NCBI RefSeq assembly: GCF_003202915.1
Contig: NZ_QGLP01000005.1
Span: 248,001-312,000, forward strand
DNA length: 64,000 nt
Source: Gilliamella apicola
GTDB lineage: Bacteria; Pseudomonadota; Gammaproteobacteria; Enterobacterales; Orbaceae
Direction of reading: 5' to 3'
Shown: positions 18,429 to 27,999 of the stretch, in pieces
Numbering within the stretch: position 1 is the stretch's first letter
Layout of the letters: each line of letters starts with the position of its first letter
Notes under the pieces: generated by a model
Database searches by the model: none
The model's input: only the letters and a program-made list of their open reading frames with translations
What the model was told of the DNA's origin: nothing
Position numbers and translations under genes: made by a program

Positions 18429-19199
18429 ATGAAAAAATTTAGCCATATTATTGCAAGAACACCTGCAAAATCGTTAATTAATGGTCTAACTTCGGCTAAC
18501 TTAGGTAAACCGGATTATCAAAAAGCATTAGATCAACACAACAACTATATCCGTGCTTTACAGCAGTGTGATGTAGATATCACCATTCTGCCTGCCAGTG
18601 AAGAATTTCCTGATTCTGTTTTTGTCGAAGATGTTGCGCTTTGTACACCGCATTGTGCCATTATTACTAGACCTGGCGCTGAAACTCGCCGAGCCGAAAC
18701 AACACTCATTACTGAGGCAATTAATCGCTTTTATCCGAATAAAGTTGAATATATACAAGCTCCCGGCACCGTCGAAGCTGGTGACATTATGATGGTCGAC
18801 AAGCACTTTTACATTGGTTTATCAGCACGAACCAACCAAGAAGGTGCTAAACAAATGGTAGCTATCTTAGAAAAATATGGATTATCAGGTTCTGTAGTAA
18901 CTTTAGAGAAAGTATTACACCTAAAAACTGGCCTTGCCTATTTGGAACATAATAATCTATTAGCCGCAGGGGAATTTATTACTAAACCTGAGTTTCAACA
19001 TCTCAATATTATTGAAATACCTGAAGAAGAGAGCTATGCGGCTAACTGTATCTGGGTTAATGAACGCGTCATCATGCCAGCTGGTTATCCAATAACTAAA
19101 GCAAAAATTGCCGCTCTAGGCTATCAAGTGATCGAGGTTGATACTTCGGAATATCGTAAAATTGATGGCGGTGTAAGTTGTATGTCATTGCGATTTTAA
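18429..19199 (+). CDS. Dimethylarginine dimethylaminohydrolase (DDAH, amidinotransferase superfamily)
   Basis: 256 aa, the usual DDAH length. DDAH hydrolyses N-omega-methylated arginines to citrulline and methylamines. The guanidino-modifying catalytic set is present: C251 in the final GGVSCMSLRF, H164 in VLHLKTGLAYL, and acidic FPDSVFVEDVA at 60-70 plus EAGDIM at 117-121. Arginine deiminases are over 400 aa and are excluded by size. It is followed after 42 bp by a basic amino acid antiporter, so uptake and cleavage of a methylarginine or related guanidino compound is a reasonable pathway. Related hydrolases acting on other guanidino substrates cannot be excluded. Confidence 0.88.
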   Translation: MKKFSHIIARTPAKSLINGLTSANLGKPDYQKALDQHNNYIRALQQCDVDITILPASEEFPDSVFVEDVALCTPHCAIITRPGAETRRAETTLITEAINRFYPNKVEYIQAPGTVEAGDIMMVDKHFYIGLSARTNQEGAKQMVAILEKYGLSGSVVTLEKVLHLKTGLAYLEHNNLLAAGEFITKPEFQHLNIIEIPEEESYAANCIWVNERVIMPAGYPITKAKIAALGYQVIEVDTSEYRKIDGGVSCMSLRF

Positions 19200-19241
19200 C
19201 CAAACAAATAAAATTTAATCCATTAAAAGAAAGAAAACGAT

Positions 19242-20651
19242 ATGAATACACCAGTAAGAAAAAAGCTTGGTATACTTCCCCTCACTTTACTGGTGGTAGG
19301 AAGTATTGTTGGTAGTGGCATTTTTAGTCTGCCACAAAATATGGCCGAAGGATCAGGTGCTGGGGCAATTTTAATTGCTTGGGTGATAACCTTATTCGGC
19401 ATGTTCTTGCTTACCCGAATCTTTCAATATCTTTCAATCCGATTTTACAAAATCAATGAAGGGTTATATGGTTATGTGCGTGAAGGATTCGGTGATTATA
19501 TCGGTTTTAATGCGGCTTGGGGATATTGGATCTCCGCTTGGATGTCATGTACAAGCTATTTAGTCATTCTATTTAGTGCCTTAGGATCATTTGACTGTTT
19601 CGATTTCTTTGGCAATGGTACAACTATTCCAGCCGTCATTGCCGGACTTATCTTTTTATGGATTATCCACTTTTTTGTTATAAAAGGTATCTATCAAGCT
19701 TTTTTACTTAATTGTTTAGTGACATTAGCAAAAATTGTCCCTATCTGTTTATTTATTATTTGTGTCGTGTTAGCGTTTAAAGTGGATACATTTAAGATGG
19801 ACTTTTGGGGGACACCACAATTAGGGTCAATCCTTGACCAAATAAAAAATACCATGCTTTACACCGTATGGGTCTATTTAGGGATTGAAAGTGCAACCGT
19901 CTATGCCGCTCGTGCTAAAAACATAATCACTATAAGTCGAGCGACCTTTTTTGGTTTTGCCATTACCAGTCTATTATTAGTCTGTGTTTCGGTACTATCT
20001 TTAGGTATTGTCCCTCAACAGGAACTTGCCGAAATGAAAAACCCTTCAATGGCATTAGTGATCGAGCATGTAGTCGGGAGTTGGGGAGCGAAATGTATTA
20101 ATATCGGTTTGATTGTTTCGGTCTGTGGTGGCTTATTATCTTGGTTAATGTTAGCGGCTGAAATGCTATTTCTTGCCGGCCAAGGTAATCAACACACCGT
20201 GCCTAGTTGTTTTGGCAAACTGAATAAAAACAGCACACCAGCCAATGCATTATGGTTAACTACCGGTTTAATTAGTGTACTGATAATTCTGGCGCATTTT
20301 TATCAATCGGGTTATAACACCCTGATTCAATTATCAACCTCAATGGTGCTTATCCCTTACCTACTATCGGCACTGTTTGTATTTAAACTAGCCATCAGAC
20401 AACAAAAAAAATATCTACTGTTTATTGGTGGATTGGGTTCAATTTATGGGTTTTGGTTGATCTATGCTGGTGGTGTATCTTATTTGTTACTTTCAATGAT
20501 CTTATATAGTGTTGGCTTGCTGTTCTACCTTTATGCCAGAAAGCAGCGACACCTTTCCTCTTTTAGCTATCTGCATGACAAAATTTATGCCGTTGCTATC
20601 GTTATACTTGCTATTATAGCGATAATTTACTTCTACATTATTCCGCAATAA
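19242..20651 (+). CDS. APA-family basic amino acid antiporter (ArcD/YdgI-like)
   Basis: 469 aa with 12-13 hydrophobic helices. The start LGILPLTLLVVGSIVGSGIF is the TM1 GSGIF unwound segment of amino acid-polyamine-organocation carriers, and VWVYLGIESATVYAARA is the TM6 region as in arginine/ornithine antiporters (ArcD group 2A3.2). It lies 42 bp after the DDAH gene with RBS AAAGAAAG and no terminator between, so they form an operon. It may bring in a methylarginine in exchange for citrulline, ornithine or another cation, which is inference. The stop codon abuts the first trmN repeat copy. Confidence 0.88.
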   Translation: MNTPVRKKLGILPLTLLVVGSIVGSGIFSLPQNMAEGSGAGAILIAWVITLFGMFLLTRIFQYLSIRFYKINEGLYGYVREGFGDYIGFNAAWGYWISAWMSCTSYLVILFSALGSFDCFDFFGNGTTIPAVIAGLIFLWIIHFFVIKGIYQAFLLNCLVTLAKIVPICLFIICVVLAFKVDTFKMDFWGTPQLGSILDQIKNTMLYTVWVYLGIESATVYAARAKNIITISRATFFGFAITSLLLVCVSVLSLGIVPQQELAEMKNPSMALVIEHVVGSWGAKCINIGLIVSVCGGLLSWLMLAAEMLFLAGQGNQHTVPSCFGKLNKNSTPANALWLTTGLISVLIILAHFYQSGYNTLIQLSTSMVLIPYLLSALFVFKLAIRQQKKYLLFIGGLGSIYGFWLIYAGGVSYLLLSMILYSVGLLFYLYARKQRHLSSFSYLHDKIYAVAIVILAIIAIIYFYIIPQ

Positions 20652-21141
20652 TGCATAAAGGTGTTATTTACGAAACAAATAAAAATCAGCTAACCATTGA
20701 CTTAATTGTTGAGAATAACGCCTATCGTCATCCCGCATACCTAATGATTAACGTTGAAAATTATCATTTTGATCGTATGAAAATGCCATCAACGATAATG
20801 AGAAATCTTTATCCGCCGTATATTTTACTAGCATTTCAGAATGTAAATATAACTGATTTAACTCACATAATTATTTGAATTATGTCAACAAAATGATAAG
20901 ACGTTATTTACGAAACAAATAGAAATCAGCTAACCACTGCCTGAATTGTTGAGAATAACGCCCATCGTCATCCCGCATACATAATGATTGACATTGAAAA
21001 TTATCATTTTGATTGAATGAAAATGCCATCAACGATAATGAGAAATCTTTATCCGCGGTATATTTTACTAGCATTTCTGAATGTAAATATAACTGATTTA
21101 ACTCACATAATAGTTTGAATTGATTAGCAAAATGATAAGAC
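20652..21141 (-). pseudogene. Two extra tandem copies of the 3' end of trmN
   Basis: Blocks 20663-20902 and 20903-21141 repeat, with period 240 and 239 bases, the last 240 bases of the trmN gene (21142-21380). The middle copy is close to the genuine one and on the minus strand would still code most of the same C-terminal residues. The left copy, next to the antiporter gene, is more diverged. Neither has a start or the SAM-binding part, so they are dead fragments. A plus-strand frame at 20651-20878 crosses the left copy antisense and is not a gene. Confidence 0.85.
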
Positions 21142-21380
21142 GTTATTTACGAAACAAATAAAAATCAGCTAACCACTGCTTGAATTGTTGAGAATAACGC
21201 CCATCGTCATCCCGCATACATAATGATTGACATTGAAAATTATCATTTTGATTGAATGAAAACGCCATCAACGATAATGAGAAATCTTTATCCGCGGTAT
21301 ATTTTACTACCATTTCTGAATGTAAATATAACTGATTTAACTCACATAATTGTTTAAATTGATCAGCAAAATGATAAGGT
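20663..21380. repeat. Three head-to-tail copies of a 240-bp unit
   Basis: Each copy starts with GTTATTTACGAAACAAATA and ends near AAAATGATAAG. The third copy is the intact end of trmN; the first two are downstream duplications. Divergence grows away from the gene, which suggests stepwise duplication. Confidence 0.9.
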
Positions 21381-21889
21381 AATACTAAACAAAATAGTCC
21401 ACTTGGTTTTAATAAACGCCTCACCACATCTATAAGCTGTTGATAATTCAAACTCTCGGTATAACGTGCCAACTGACGTTCGGTGTTTCGGCATTCAACG
21501 GCTGATTGAAAATAAGGCGGATTAGAAACAATCAAATCATAACAGCTGTGGTCATCTATTCTAAATTGATTAACATCGATATTTAATGCCCGAATCGTTA
21601 GAAAATTGGCATTTAAACTATTTTGCTGACATTGAGCTACCGCTTTGGGATCAATATCGATTGCATCGATTTGACATAATCGGTTCTCTAAACGTTGTGC
21701 TAGCATCAAGGCAATAACACCACAACCGGTACCAATATCCAAAACATTTTGTACATCAAGATTAATGGGTGTCCATGCTCCTAGCAAACAACTATCCGTT
21801 GTCACCTTCATTGGACTTTTATCATGAGCAACAAAAAAACGTTTAAAGGTAAATCCACCTTGTTTTAACGGTAATTGATTATTTGGCAT
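21143..21889 (-). CDS. trmN: tRNA1(Val) (adenine(37)-N6)-methyltransferase
   Basis: 248 aa from ATG 21889 (AGAAAG nine bases before it); the earlier ATG at 21931 lies inside nfi. The family start [13 protein letters not shown] is followed by [13 protein letters not shown]. The SAM-binding motif [18 protein letters not shown] and the catalytic NPPYF (LIVSNPPYF) of N6-adenine methyltransferases are intact. It methylates A37 of tRNA1(Val). The start overlaps the end of nfi by 11 bp, so they are coupled. The 3' end is duplicated downstream. Confidence 0.93.
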   Translation of the reverse strand: MPNNQLPLKQGGFTFKRFFVAHDKSPMKVTTDSCLLGAWTPINLDVQNVLDIGTGCGVIALMLAQRLENRLCQIDAIDIDPKAVAQCQQNSLNANFLTIRALNIDVNQFRIDDHSCYDLIVSNPPYFQSAVECRNTERQLARYTESLNYQQLIDVVRRLLKPSGLFCLVLPYHFADQFKQLCELNQLYLHSEMVVKYTADKDFSLSLMAFSFNQNDNFQCQSLCMRDDDGRYSQQFKQWLADFYLFRK

Positions 21890-22550
21890 GATTAAACTTT
21901 CTAAATAATGGTTTATTTGAGGCAATTGCATCCGCCCAGCGAGTTGGTTCTGGCAATCGATAACCTCGTAAACATTGTTTTACCCAATGTAATGCGCTAG
22001 TTTGGCTAATTTTGTGTCCTGCGGAAATAAATAACGGATTACAGTTATTTTTACTCTGCAATACCCAACCTATCTGCTCTTGTTTATCGAGTAAAGGCGT
22101 TACCTTTCCAGCAAGTTTAGGTTGCACTTCATACTGCCCACATAACTTGCTTTTTGCTACGCCAATCGTTGGCATATCTAACAATAGCCCTAGATGGCTA
22201 GCGATACCTAATCGTCTTGGATGTGCAACTCCCTGCCCATCAACCAATAATAAATCGGGCTTTTGTTTTAACTGTTGCCATGCATTGAGCAAGGCAGGAT
22301 ATTCACGAAAAGACAAATAACCCGGAATATAAGGAAAACTAGTTTCTAATCGAGCGATATGATACTCAACCACGGCAAAATCAGGATAAGTCAACGTCAC
22401 TATCGCTGCACGTGTTACCTTACCATCTTGTTCAAAACCAACATCTGTACCACCAATTAGTTTTATTGTTGGATTAAAATTATCCACCAAGCTTACCTGC
22501 TCGGCTAATTGTTGTTGTGAAAGTTTTAATTGTGCTAAATTAATAGACAT
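21879..22550 (-). CDS. nfi: Endonuclease V (deoxyinosine 3' endonuclease)
   Basis: About 223 aa from ATG 22550 ([10 protein letters not shown]); an in-frame ATG at 22580 is also possible. It nicks DNA 3' to hypoxanthine lesions. Catalytic acidic GGTDVGFE, the wedge-type [32 protein letters not shown] and [10 protein letters not shown] are in order, and [14 protein letters not shown] ends the domain. Size matches Escherichia Nfi. It is divergent from yigZ with only about 50 bp between, so both promoters overlap. Confidence 0.95.
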   Translation of the reverse strand: MSINLAQLKLSQQQLAEQVSLVDNFNPTIKLIGGTDVGFEQDGKVTRAAIVTLTYPDFAVVEYHIARLETSFPYIPGYLSFREYPALLNAWQQLKQKPDLLLVDGQGVAHPRRLGIASHLGLLLDMPTIGVAKSKLCGQYEVQPKLAGKVTPLLDKQEQIGWVLQSKNNCNPLFISAGHKISQTSALHWVKQCLRGYRLPEPTRWADAIASNKPLFRKFNHAK

Positions 22551-22604
22551 TTCAATTTTGCTCAGTATTATGAGTTGCAATAAAACGATTTTACCAGAAT
22601 AAGT

Positions 22605-23186
22605 ATGCCTTATACATTAGCAAATCCTAGCCAATTAACCGAAGAGATAAAAAAAAGCCGCTTTATCGTCAACGCGGCACCCATTATTAATGCCCAACAA
22701 GCTGCTGAATTTATCGATAATATCAGTGACCCTAATGCCACTCATAACTGTTGGGCATGGAAAATCGGTCAACAATATCGTTTCAACGATGATGGTGAAC
22801 CAACCAGCACCGCTGGCCGCCCTATTCTATCTGCTATTGAAGGTCAAGATTGTGATCAGGTGGTGGTGGTAGTCACCCGCTACTTTGGTGGTATCAAATT
22901 AGGTACTGGCGGATTAATCCGCGCCTATGGGGGTTCAGCTAGCCACTGCTTACAACAAGCAGAATTGATCGAGCTTATTGCCAGAATATCATTACAATTT
23001 CACTGTTATTATAATGAATGGCCAATTATAGAAAACCGTTTGAAAGATCTCAATGCAATTATTGAACAGCAAGATTTTGATGCTGAAGGTGTCAAAGCGA
23101 CTATTGCTATCACACAAGACAATTTACCAACCCTTAAAAAGAGTATTAGCGATATCACCCGCGGAAGAGTGGTGATTGAAATTTAA
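22605..23186 (+). CDS. yigZ: IMPACT/YigZ family protein (UPF0029)
   Basis: 193 aa. The N-terminal UPF0029 domain has [12 protein letters not shown], the signature [28 protein letters not shown] and [22 protein letters not shown]. The last 60 residues are the second, ferredoxin-like domain (DUF1949). The bacterial family is conserved and linked to translation or stress but has no settled activity. It is monocistronic and divergent from nfi. Confidence 0.93.
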   Translation: MPYTLANPSQLTEEIKKSRFIVNAAPIINAQQAAEFIDNISDPNATHNCWAWKIGQQYRFNDDGEPTSTAGRPILSAIEGQDCDQVVVVVTRYFGGIKLGTGGLIRAYGGSASHCLQQAELIELIARISLQFHCYYNEWPIIENRLKDLNAIIEQQDFDAEGVKATIAITQDNLPTLKKSISDITRGRVVIEI

Positions 23187-23809
23187 AAACGTCAAAATAA
23201 TAAAAGAAACCAAAAATCGGTAAAATGTAAAGTAACTATTTTATTGATAAAACAGTTTGTTACAATCAAGTACTACTGTTTTTACTTTTACCTTCATTTT
23301 TAATATTTATTTTTAATATCCGTTTTATTCAAACTTTTATAAACGGTTTTTCTATATTTAAAATCAGTTAAAGAATCAAATGAATAATCAAGCAAACTTA
23401 ATCGCCATTGAAGCAAATTGGAATTGTCTAATCTATTATGACGAGTTTTATAATTATGCGAAATCACCATTGCGACAAAACAAAAATACAAAATATTAAA
23501 ACTAATTTATTAATTAGTTTTAATATTTATAAATACTATAAAATGAGTTATCGATAAGTGTCCGCAATTTTTCACAAAAAAGATTTATCTGCTAGTGAAA
23601 AATTTTTATTGATTAGTTCTCTGATTTTTGGCAAATTTTGAAATTTTATAATACATCCCATCATTTTATATATCTGCAAAAGCGACATAAATATGCTGCC
23701 ACAAAAATGCTGATGTTTTCACAAGTTAAATAGATTTCCTGATCAAATTATAAGAACTGATTTTAAGGAAAAATGCTTCACACTTATTATTATGAATATA
23801 TTTTTTCTA
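23187..23809. other. Gene-free region with long A/T hairpin and start of the 1.45-kb tandem unit
   Basis: There is no credible gene; a minus-strand frame of 63 codons (23300-23491) has no recognisable features. A perfect 16-bp A/T stem with 4-base loop spans 23492-23527. From about 23515 the sequence is the downstream part of the tandem unit and recurs near 24995 and 26455. Confidence 0.55.
23492..23527. terminator. Perfect 16-bp hairpin, loop TATT
   Basis: AATATTAAAACTAATT pairs with AATTAGTTTTAATATT. It has one G/C pair per arm and sits at the boundary of the tandem unit, so it may be a terminator for yigZ or a rearrangement landmark. Confidence 0.45.
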
Positions 23810-24823
23810 TTATTTTTTAGCCAATTCTTTTTCAATTCGAATTAGTTCTTGTTTAAGCCCTTCTATCTCACACGAATAAAGATCATTAAAGTATGGGAAG
23901 GGACCGCCTTTAATATAATCAAATCTAGGCATTGTTAAACATGACCTATCTAACTTTTTCTTAAATAATGAAAAAGCGTTTTTAGGAGCTTGGGATTTTT
24001 TGACCAGCAATGTTGTGTTCTTTTTTACTTCATTAAAATAATATTTATAGGTATTTTGGTTATTACACTCAGTATTAAATTCTTCTTTTAAACACTGTTG
24101 AACAGAATTTTTATCGTAATCAGCATTGGCAAATACAACCAAATTATCAGGAAAATTCATTTGTTCACTTTCTGTTTTAACCTTTATTGCCTCAAATTTC
24201 AAATTTTTGAGGTCTATTTTATAATGCGCCCATAACCCCAACCAATCACCTAGGTCAGTAACGCCGTGATTTATAATAAAAATATTAAATTTTTTATCAA
24301 TATAAAAACTCAGTTCATCTGTAAAACCACTATCTCCTATTTCGAACCAACTAACAGTTAAATGATCAACGATTTGATTGTCTTTCTCCAGAAATAAAAT
24401 ATATCTGGAAATTTTATCATAAGCATCATAACTAGTAGGATCTGAAATAGGTTCTCCTCTTAAGTTAAGGGAAAATTCTTCTAAAAATAGGGAAAATTGC
24501 TCTGATTGATAAAGATATATTTTTTTCTCTGACAAAGATTCTTCTTTTTCTATATTTTCAGGTGTATCTGAGTCAGAAGTAGAATCAGAAGATGTTAGAG
24601 GGCAGTTTTTTATAGAATTTTCAATATCTAAATCTGTATAATCAAGCGAATAATCAAAATAACATTTTTTATTTATAGCTTTAATGTTGGACATATCTTT
24701 TATTTCTGACCAGCCAAATGGTAATAATGAGTTTGAGGGTTTAGAAAATGCAGTTGGTGTGAGTACAATCAATAAACATAATCCAACAAATAATTTACTT
24801 TTAATAAATTTTATTATTACCAT
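23810..24823 (-). CDS. Unknown exported protein, paralogue 1 of 3
   Basis: 337 aa. A signal peptide (VIIKFIKSKLFVGLCLLIVL, cleavage after about AFS) precedes a mature region with the shared block LPFGWSEIKDMSNIKAINK, a variable acidic stretch with few cysteines, then FIINHGVTDLGDWL and a conserved C terminus ending RIEKELAKK. I recognise no known domain. The start has AAAGGAA before ATG 24823. The last 110 residues are almost identical to paralogue 2, while its middle differs by an insertion (LEEFSLNLRGEPISD). It is part of a tandem triplication, pointing to selection for dosage or diversity of a secreted factor. Confidence 0.75.
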   Translation of the reverse strand: MVIIKFIKSKLFVGLCLLIVLTPTAFSKPSNSLLPFGWSEIKDMSNIKAINKKCYFDYSLDYTDLDIENSIKNCPLTSSDSTSDSDTPENIEKEESLSEKKIYLYQSEQFSLFLEEFSLNLRGEPISDPTSYDAYDKISRYILFLEKDNQIVDHLTVSWFEIGDSGFTDELSFYIDKKFNIFIINHGVTDLGDWLGLWAHYKIDLKNLKFEAIKVKTESEQMNFPDNLVVFANADYDKNSVQQCLKEEFNTECNNQNTYKYYFNEVKKNTTLLVKKSQAPKNAFSLFKKKLDRSCLTMPRFDYIKGGPFPYFNDLYSCEIEGLKQELIRIEKELAKK

Positions 24824-25298
24824 TTTGAAAAATTCCTTTTATTTCATCCCAATATAAAAGATATATTTTATTAATAAAATTCGCCGAAATCCTAATGATA
24901 TGAATTTTTTTAATAATTAACAAATAACAATAATAATCATTGTTGTTCATTTTTTCTTCATGATACTTATTGGGCTAGATAATGTAAATGACTAGTTTCT
25001 TAATTAATTTAACATTTATAAATACTACAAAATGAGTTATCGATAAGTGTCCGCAATTTTTCACAAAAAAGATTTACCTGTTAGTGAAAAATTTTTATTG
25101 ATTAGTTCTCAGATTTTTGGCGAATTTTTAAATTTTATAATAGATCCCATCATTTTATATATCTGTATAAGCGACATAAATATGCTGCACAAAAATGCTG
25201 ATGTTTTCACAAGTTAAATAGATTTCCTGAACAAATTATAAGAACTGATTTCAAATAAAAAATGCTTCACACTTATTATTATGAATATATTTTTTCTA
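24824..25298. other. Intergenic repeat segment between paralogues 1 and 2
   Basis: Holds the upstream region of paralogue 1 (with a near-palindrome around AATAATCATTGTTG at about 24928-24945) and the downstream region of paralogue 2. No coding frame is seen. Confidence 0.6.
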
Positions 25299-26276
25299 TT
25301 ATTTTTTAGCCAATTCTTTTTCAATTCGAATTAGTTCTTGTTTAAGTCCTTCTATCTCACACGAATAAAGATCATTAAAGTATGGGAAGGGAGCTCCTTT
25401 AATATAATCAAATCTAGGCATTGTTAAACATGACCTATCTAACTTTTTCTTAAATAATGAAAAAGCGTTTTTAGGAGCTTGGGATTTTTTGACCAGCAAC
25501 GCGGTGTTCTTTTTTATTTCATTTAAATAATAGGTATAAATATTTCCGTCATGACACTCATTATTAAATTCTTCTTTTAAACACTGTTGAACAGAATTTT
25601 TATCGTAATCAGCATTGGCAAATACAACCAAATTATCAGGAAAGTTTATTTGTTCCCCACTTGTTTTAACTGTTATTGCCTCAAATTTCAATTTTTGGGG
25701 GTCTATTTTATAATGTGCCCATAAACTCAACCAATAACCTTCCTCGGTAACGCCATGATTTATTAACCAAATGTTAAATTGTTTATCAATAAAGTAACTC
25801 AGTTCATCGGTAAAGCCAAAATCATGAGTATGGTGCCAACGAATTGTTAACTCATCAACAATTTGCCCTTCTTTTTCAAGAAATAAAATAGTTGTAGGGC
25901 TATTAAAATATGGATCAATATCTGGGTCTGTTATAGGTTTTTCCTTTAAAAAAAGAGAAAAATTATCTGATTGATAAAGGTATCTTCTTTCAACTTGTGA
26001 ATAGTCTTCTTGTATTTCTTTAGGTTCTGCAATATCAGATGAAGATTCAAAAGGACAGTTTTTTTCAAAATATCTTTTTTCTCGTTTTGTATGATCAGCA
26101 AAAAAATCATATTCACAATATTTATTTATTGCTTTAATATTAGACATATCTTTTATTTTTGACCATCCATATGGTAATGAATAGCTTACTGACTTAGAAA
26201 ACGCAGTTGGCATGAGTACAATCAATAAATATAATCCAACAAATAATTTACTTTTAATAAATTTTATTATTGCCAT
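25299..26276 (-). CDS. Unknown exported protein, paralogue 2 of 3
   Basis: 325 aa from ATG 26276, chosen because MAIIKFIKSKLFVG aligns with the other two copies; an ATG at 26300 would add eight residues with no support. It has the same signal peptide and conserved LPYGWSKIKDMSNIKAIN block. Its middle (EKPITDPDIDPYFNSPTT) is nearly identical to paralogue 3, yet its C-terminal third is nearly identical to paralogue 1. This mosaic pattern is best explained by recombination or gene conversion between copies. Function unknown. Confidence 0.75.
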   Translation of the reverse strand: MAIIKFIKSKLFVGLYLLIVLMPTAFSKSVSYSLPYGWSKIKDMSNIKAINKYCEYDFFADHTKREKRYFEKNCPFESSSDIAEPKEIQEDYSQVERRYLYQSDNFSLFLKEKPITDPDIDPYFNSPTTILFLEKEGQIVDELTIRWHHTHDFGFTDELSYFIDKQFNIWLINHGVTEEGYWLSLWAHYKIDPQKLKFEAITVKTSGEQINFPDNLVVFANADYDKNSVQQCLKEEFNNECHDGNIYTYYLNEIKKNTALLVKKSQAPKNAFSLFKKKLDRSCLTMPRFDYIKGAPFPYFNDLYSCEIEGLKQELIRIEKELAKK

Positions 26277-26300
26277 TTTAAAAAATTCCATATATTTCAT

Positions 26301-26691
26301 AACACTATAAAAAGATATATTTTATTAATAAAATACGCCGAAATCTTAATGATTTGAATTTCTTTAATAATTAACAAATAATAAGAACAATCATTGTTGT
26401 TCAATTTTTCTTCATGATACTTATTGGGTTAGATAATGTAAATGACTAGTTTTTTAATTATTTTTAACATTTATAAATACTTTAAAATGAGTTATCGATA
26501 AGTGTCAGCAATTATTTCTTTAGATTTATCGCGAATTTTTAAATTTTATAATAGATCCCACATTTGTATATATCTACAAAAGCAGCATAAAAATGCTGAT
26601 GTTTTCACAAGTTAAATATATTTCCTGATGAAATTATAAAAATCGATTTTAAGTAAAAAATCCTTCACTATTATTAATATAAATATCTTTT
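26301..26691. other. Intergenic repeat segment between paralogues 2 and 3
   Basis: Upstream flank of paralogue 2 with a near-palindrome AACAATCATTGTT, then the shortened downstream flank of paralogue 3. No gene is seen. Confidence 0.6.
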
Positions 26692-27672
26692 TTATTTTTT
26701 AGCCAACTCTTTTTCAATTCGAATTAGTTCTTGTTTAAGTCCGTTCACTTCGCATAAATAAAGATATTTAAAGTATGGTAAAACACCTTCTTCATTATTA
26801 TTAAATCTAGGCATTGTTATACATCTTTGATCTAGCTTTTTCTTAAATAATGAAAAAGCATTTTTGGGAGCTTTGGATCTTTTGACCAACAACGCAGTGT
26901 TTTGTTTTGCTTCATTAAAATAATCTATATAAGTATTTGGTTCACTACACTCAGTATTTAATTCTTCTTCTAAACACAGTTGACCTAAATTTTTATCGTA
27001 ATCTGGATTAGCAAAAACAGTCAAATTATCGGGGAAGTCTATTTGTTCTCTTTTTGTTTTAACCGTTATTGCGTCAAATTTAATTTTTTGGGGATCTATT
27101 TTGTAATGTGCCCATAATTTCAACCAATCACCATCCTCAGTAACGCCGTGATTTATAATAAAAATATTAAATTTTTTATCAATATAGTAGCTCAGTTCAT
27201 TTGTAAAACCAAATTCACCAGTAAAATGCCAACTAACCGTTAATTCATCGACAATTTGGTCATCTTTTTCAAGAAATAAAATAGTTGTAGGACTATTAAA
27301 ATATGGATCAATATCAGGATCTGTTATAGGTTTTTCTTCTAAAAAAAGGGAAAATTTATCTGACTGATAAAGATATATTTTTTTACCTAATATAGAATGT
27401 TCTTTTTTTATATTTTCAGGTATGTCATAGTCAGAAATAGATTCTAAAGGGCAGTTTTTTTGAAAAATTTCTATATCTGAATTTGTATAATCAGCCGAAT
27501 GATCAAACTCACATTTTTTATTTATAGCTTTAATATTGGACATATCTTTTATTTTTGACCATCCATATGGTAATGAATTGCTTAGGGACTTAGAAAACGC
27601 AGTTGGTGTGAGTACAATCAATAAACATAATCCAACAAATAATTTACTTTTAATAAATTTTACTATTGCCAT
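26692..27672 (-). CDS. Unknown exported protein, paralogue 3 of 3
   Basis: 326 aa with signal peptide MAIVKFIKSKLFVGLCLLIV. The block LPYGWSKIKDMSNIKAINK and the motif FIINHGVTEDGDWLKLW are shared with the other copies. The last 110 residues (QRCITMPRFNNNEEGVLP) are the most diverged of the three, so this is probably the oldest copy or the one spared from conversion. It is first in transcription order. No terminator separates the three genes clearly, so each may have its own promoter in the repeated upstream flank. Confidence 0.75.
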   Translation of the reverse strand: MAIVKFIKSKLFVGLCLLIVLTPTAFSKSLSNSLPYGWSKIKDMSNIKAINKKCEFDHSADYTNSDIEIFQKNCPLESISDYDIPENIKKEHSILGKKIYLYQSDKFSLFLEEKPITDPDIDPYFNSPTTILFLEKDDQIVDELTVSWHFTGEFGFTNELSYYIDKKFNIFIINHGVTEDGDWLKLWAHYKIDPQKIKFDAITVKTKREQIDFPDNLTVFANPDYDKNLGQLCLEEELNTECSEPNTYIDYFNEAKQNTALLVKRSKAPKNAFSLFKKKLDQRCITMPRFNNNEEGVLPYFKYLYLCEVNGLKQELIRIEKELAKK

Positions 27673-27999
27673 TTTGAAAAATTCCTTTTATTTCATCCCA
27701 ATATAAAAAGATATATTTTATTAATAAAATACGCCGAAATCTTAATGATTTGAATTTCTTTAATAATTAACAAATAATAAGAACAATCATTGTTGTTCAT
27801 TTTATCTTCATGATACTTATATTGTAAATTATTACGAAAAATATTGGTTATTTAGAAGAAGAATTAGTAATTTATTTAATGATTTTATAAAAATTTCAAA
27901 ACCCAAGATTATAGCAATGGTAATCTATTTAGCTTGAATAGTTTAGATTACCATTTAATCACTATGTGAATTGGTTAAATTATAATGGATTATAATTGA
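27673..27999. other. Upstream flank of paralogue 3 and intergenic A/T-rich DNA
   Basis: Carries the third copy of the presumed promoter region, including GAACAATCATTGTTGTTC near 27781-27798, then unique A/T-rich sequence. No gene is seen. Confidence 0.55.

Larger units (their letters stand above)
23515..27830. repeat. Three tandem copies of a roughly 1.45-kb unit (gene plus flanks)
   Basis: Approximate copies are 23515-24990, 24995-26450 and 26455-27830. Downstream flanks share GAGTTATCGATAAGTGTC, and upstream flanks share CTTCATGATACTTAT. The motif TAGATAATGTAAATGACT marks both internal junctions and occurs once more at about 28720-28740 beyond the array, which suggests recombination at this sequence. 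Confidence 0.85.

Noticed and set aside
20651-20878. Plus-strand ORF of 75 codons after the antiporter gene
   Set aside because: It is antisense to the leftmost trmN fragment copy; its sequence is explained by the repeat, and it has no own ribosome site or homologue.
23300-23491. 63-codon minus-strand ORF downstream of yigZ
   Set aside because: Weak start context and no recognisable features; the 3' end runs into A/T-rich DNA.
23515-27830. CRISPR array or integron suspected from the repeated intergenic segments
   Set aside because: The repeats are about 1.45 kb gene units, not short regularly spaced repeats, and no cas or integrase gene is present.
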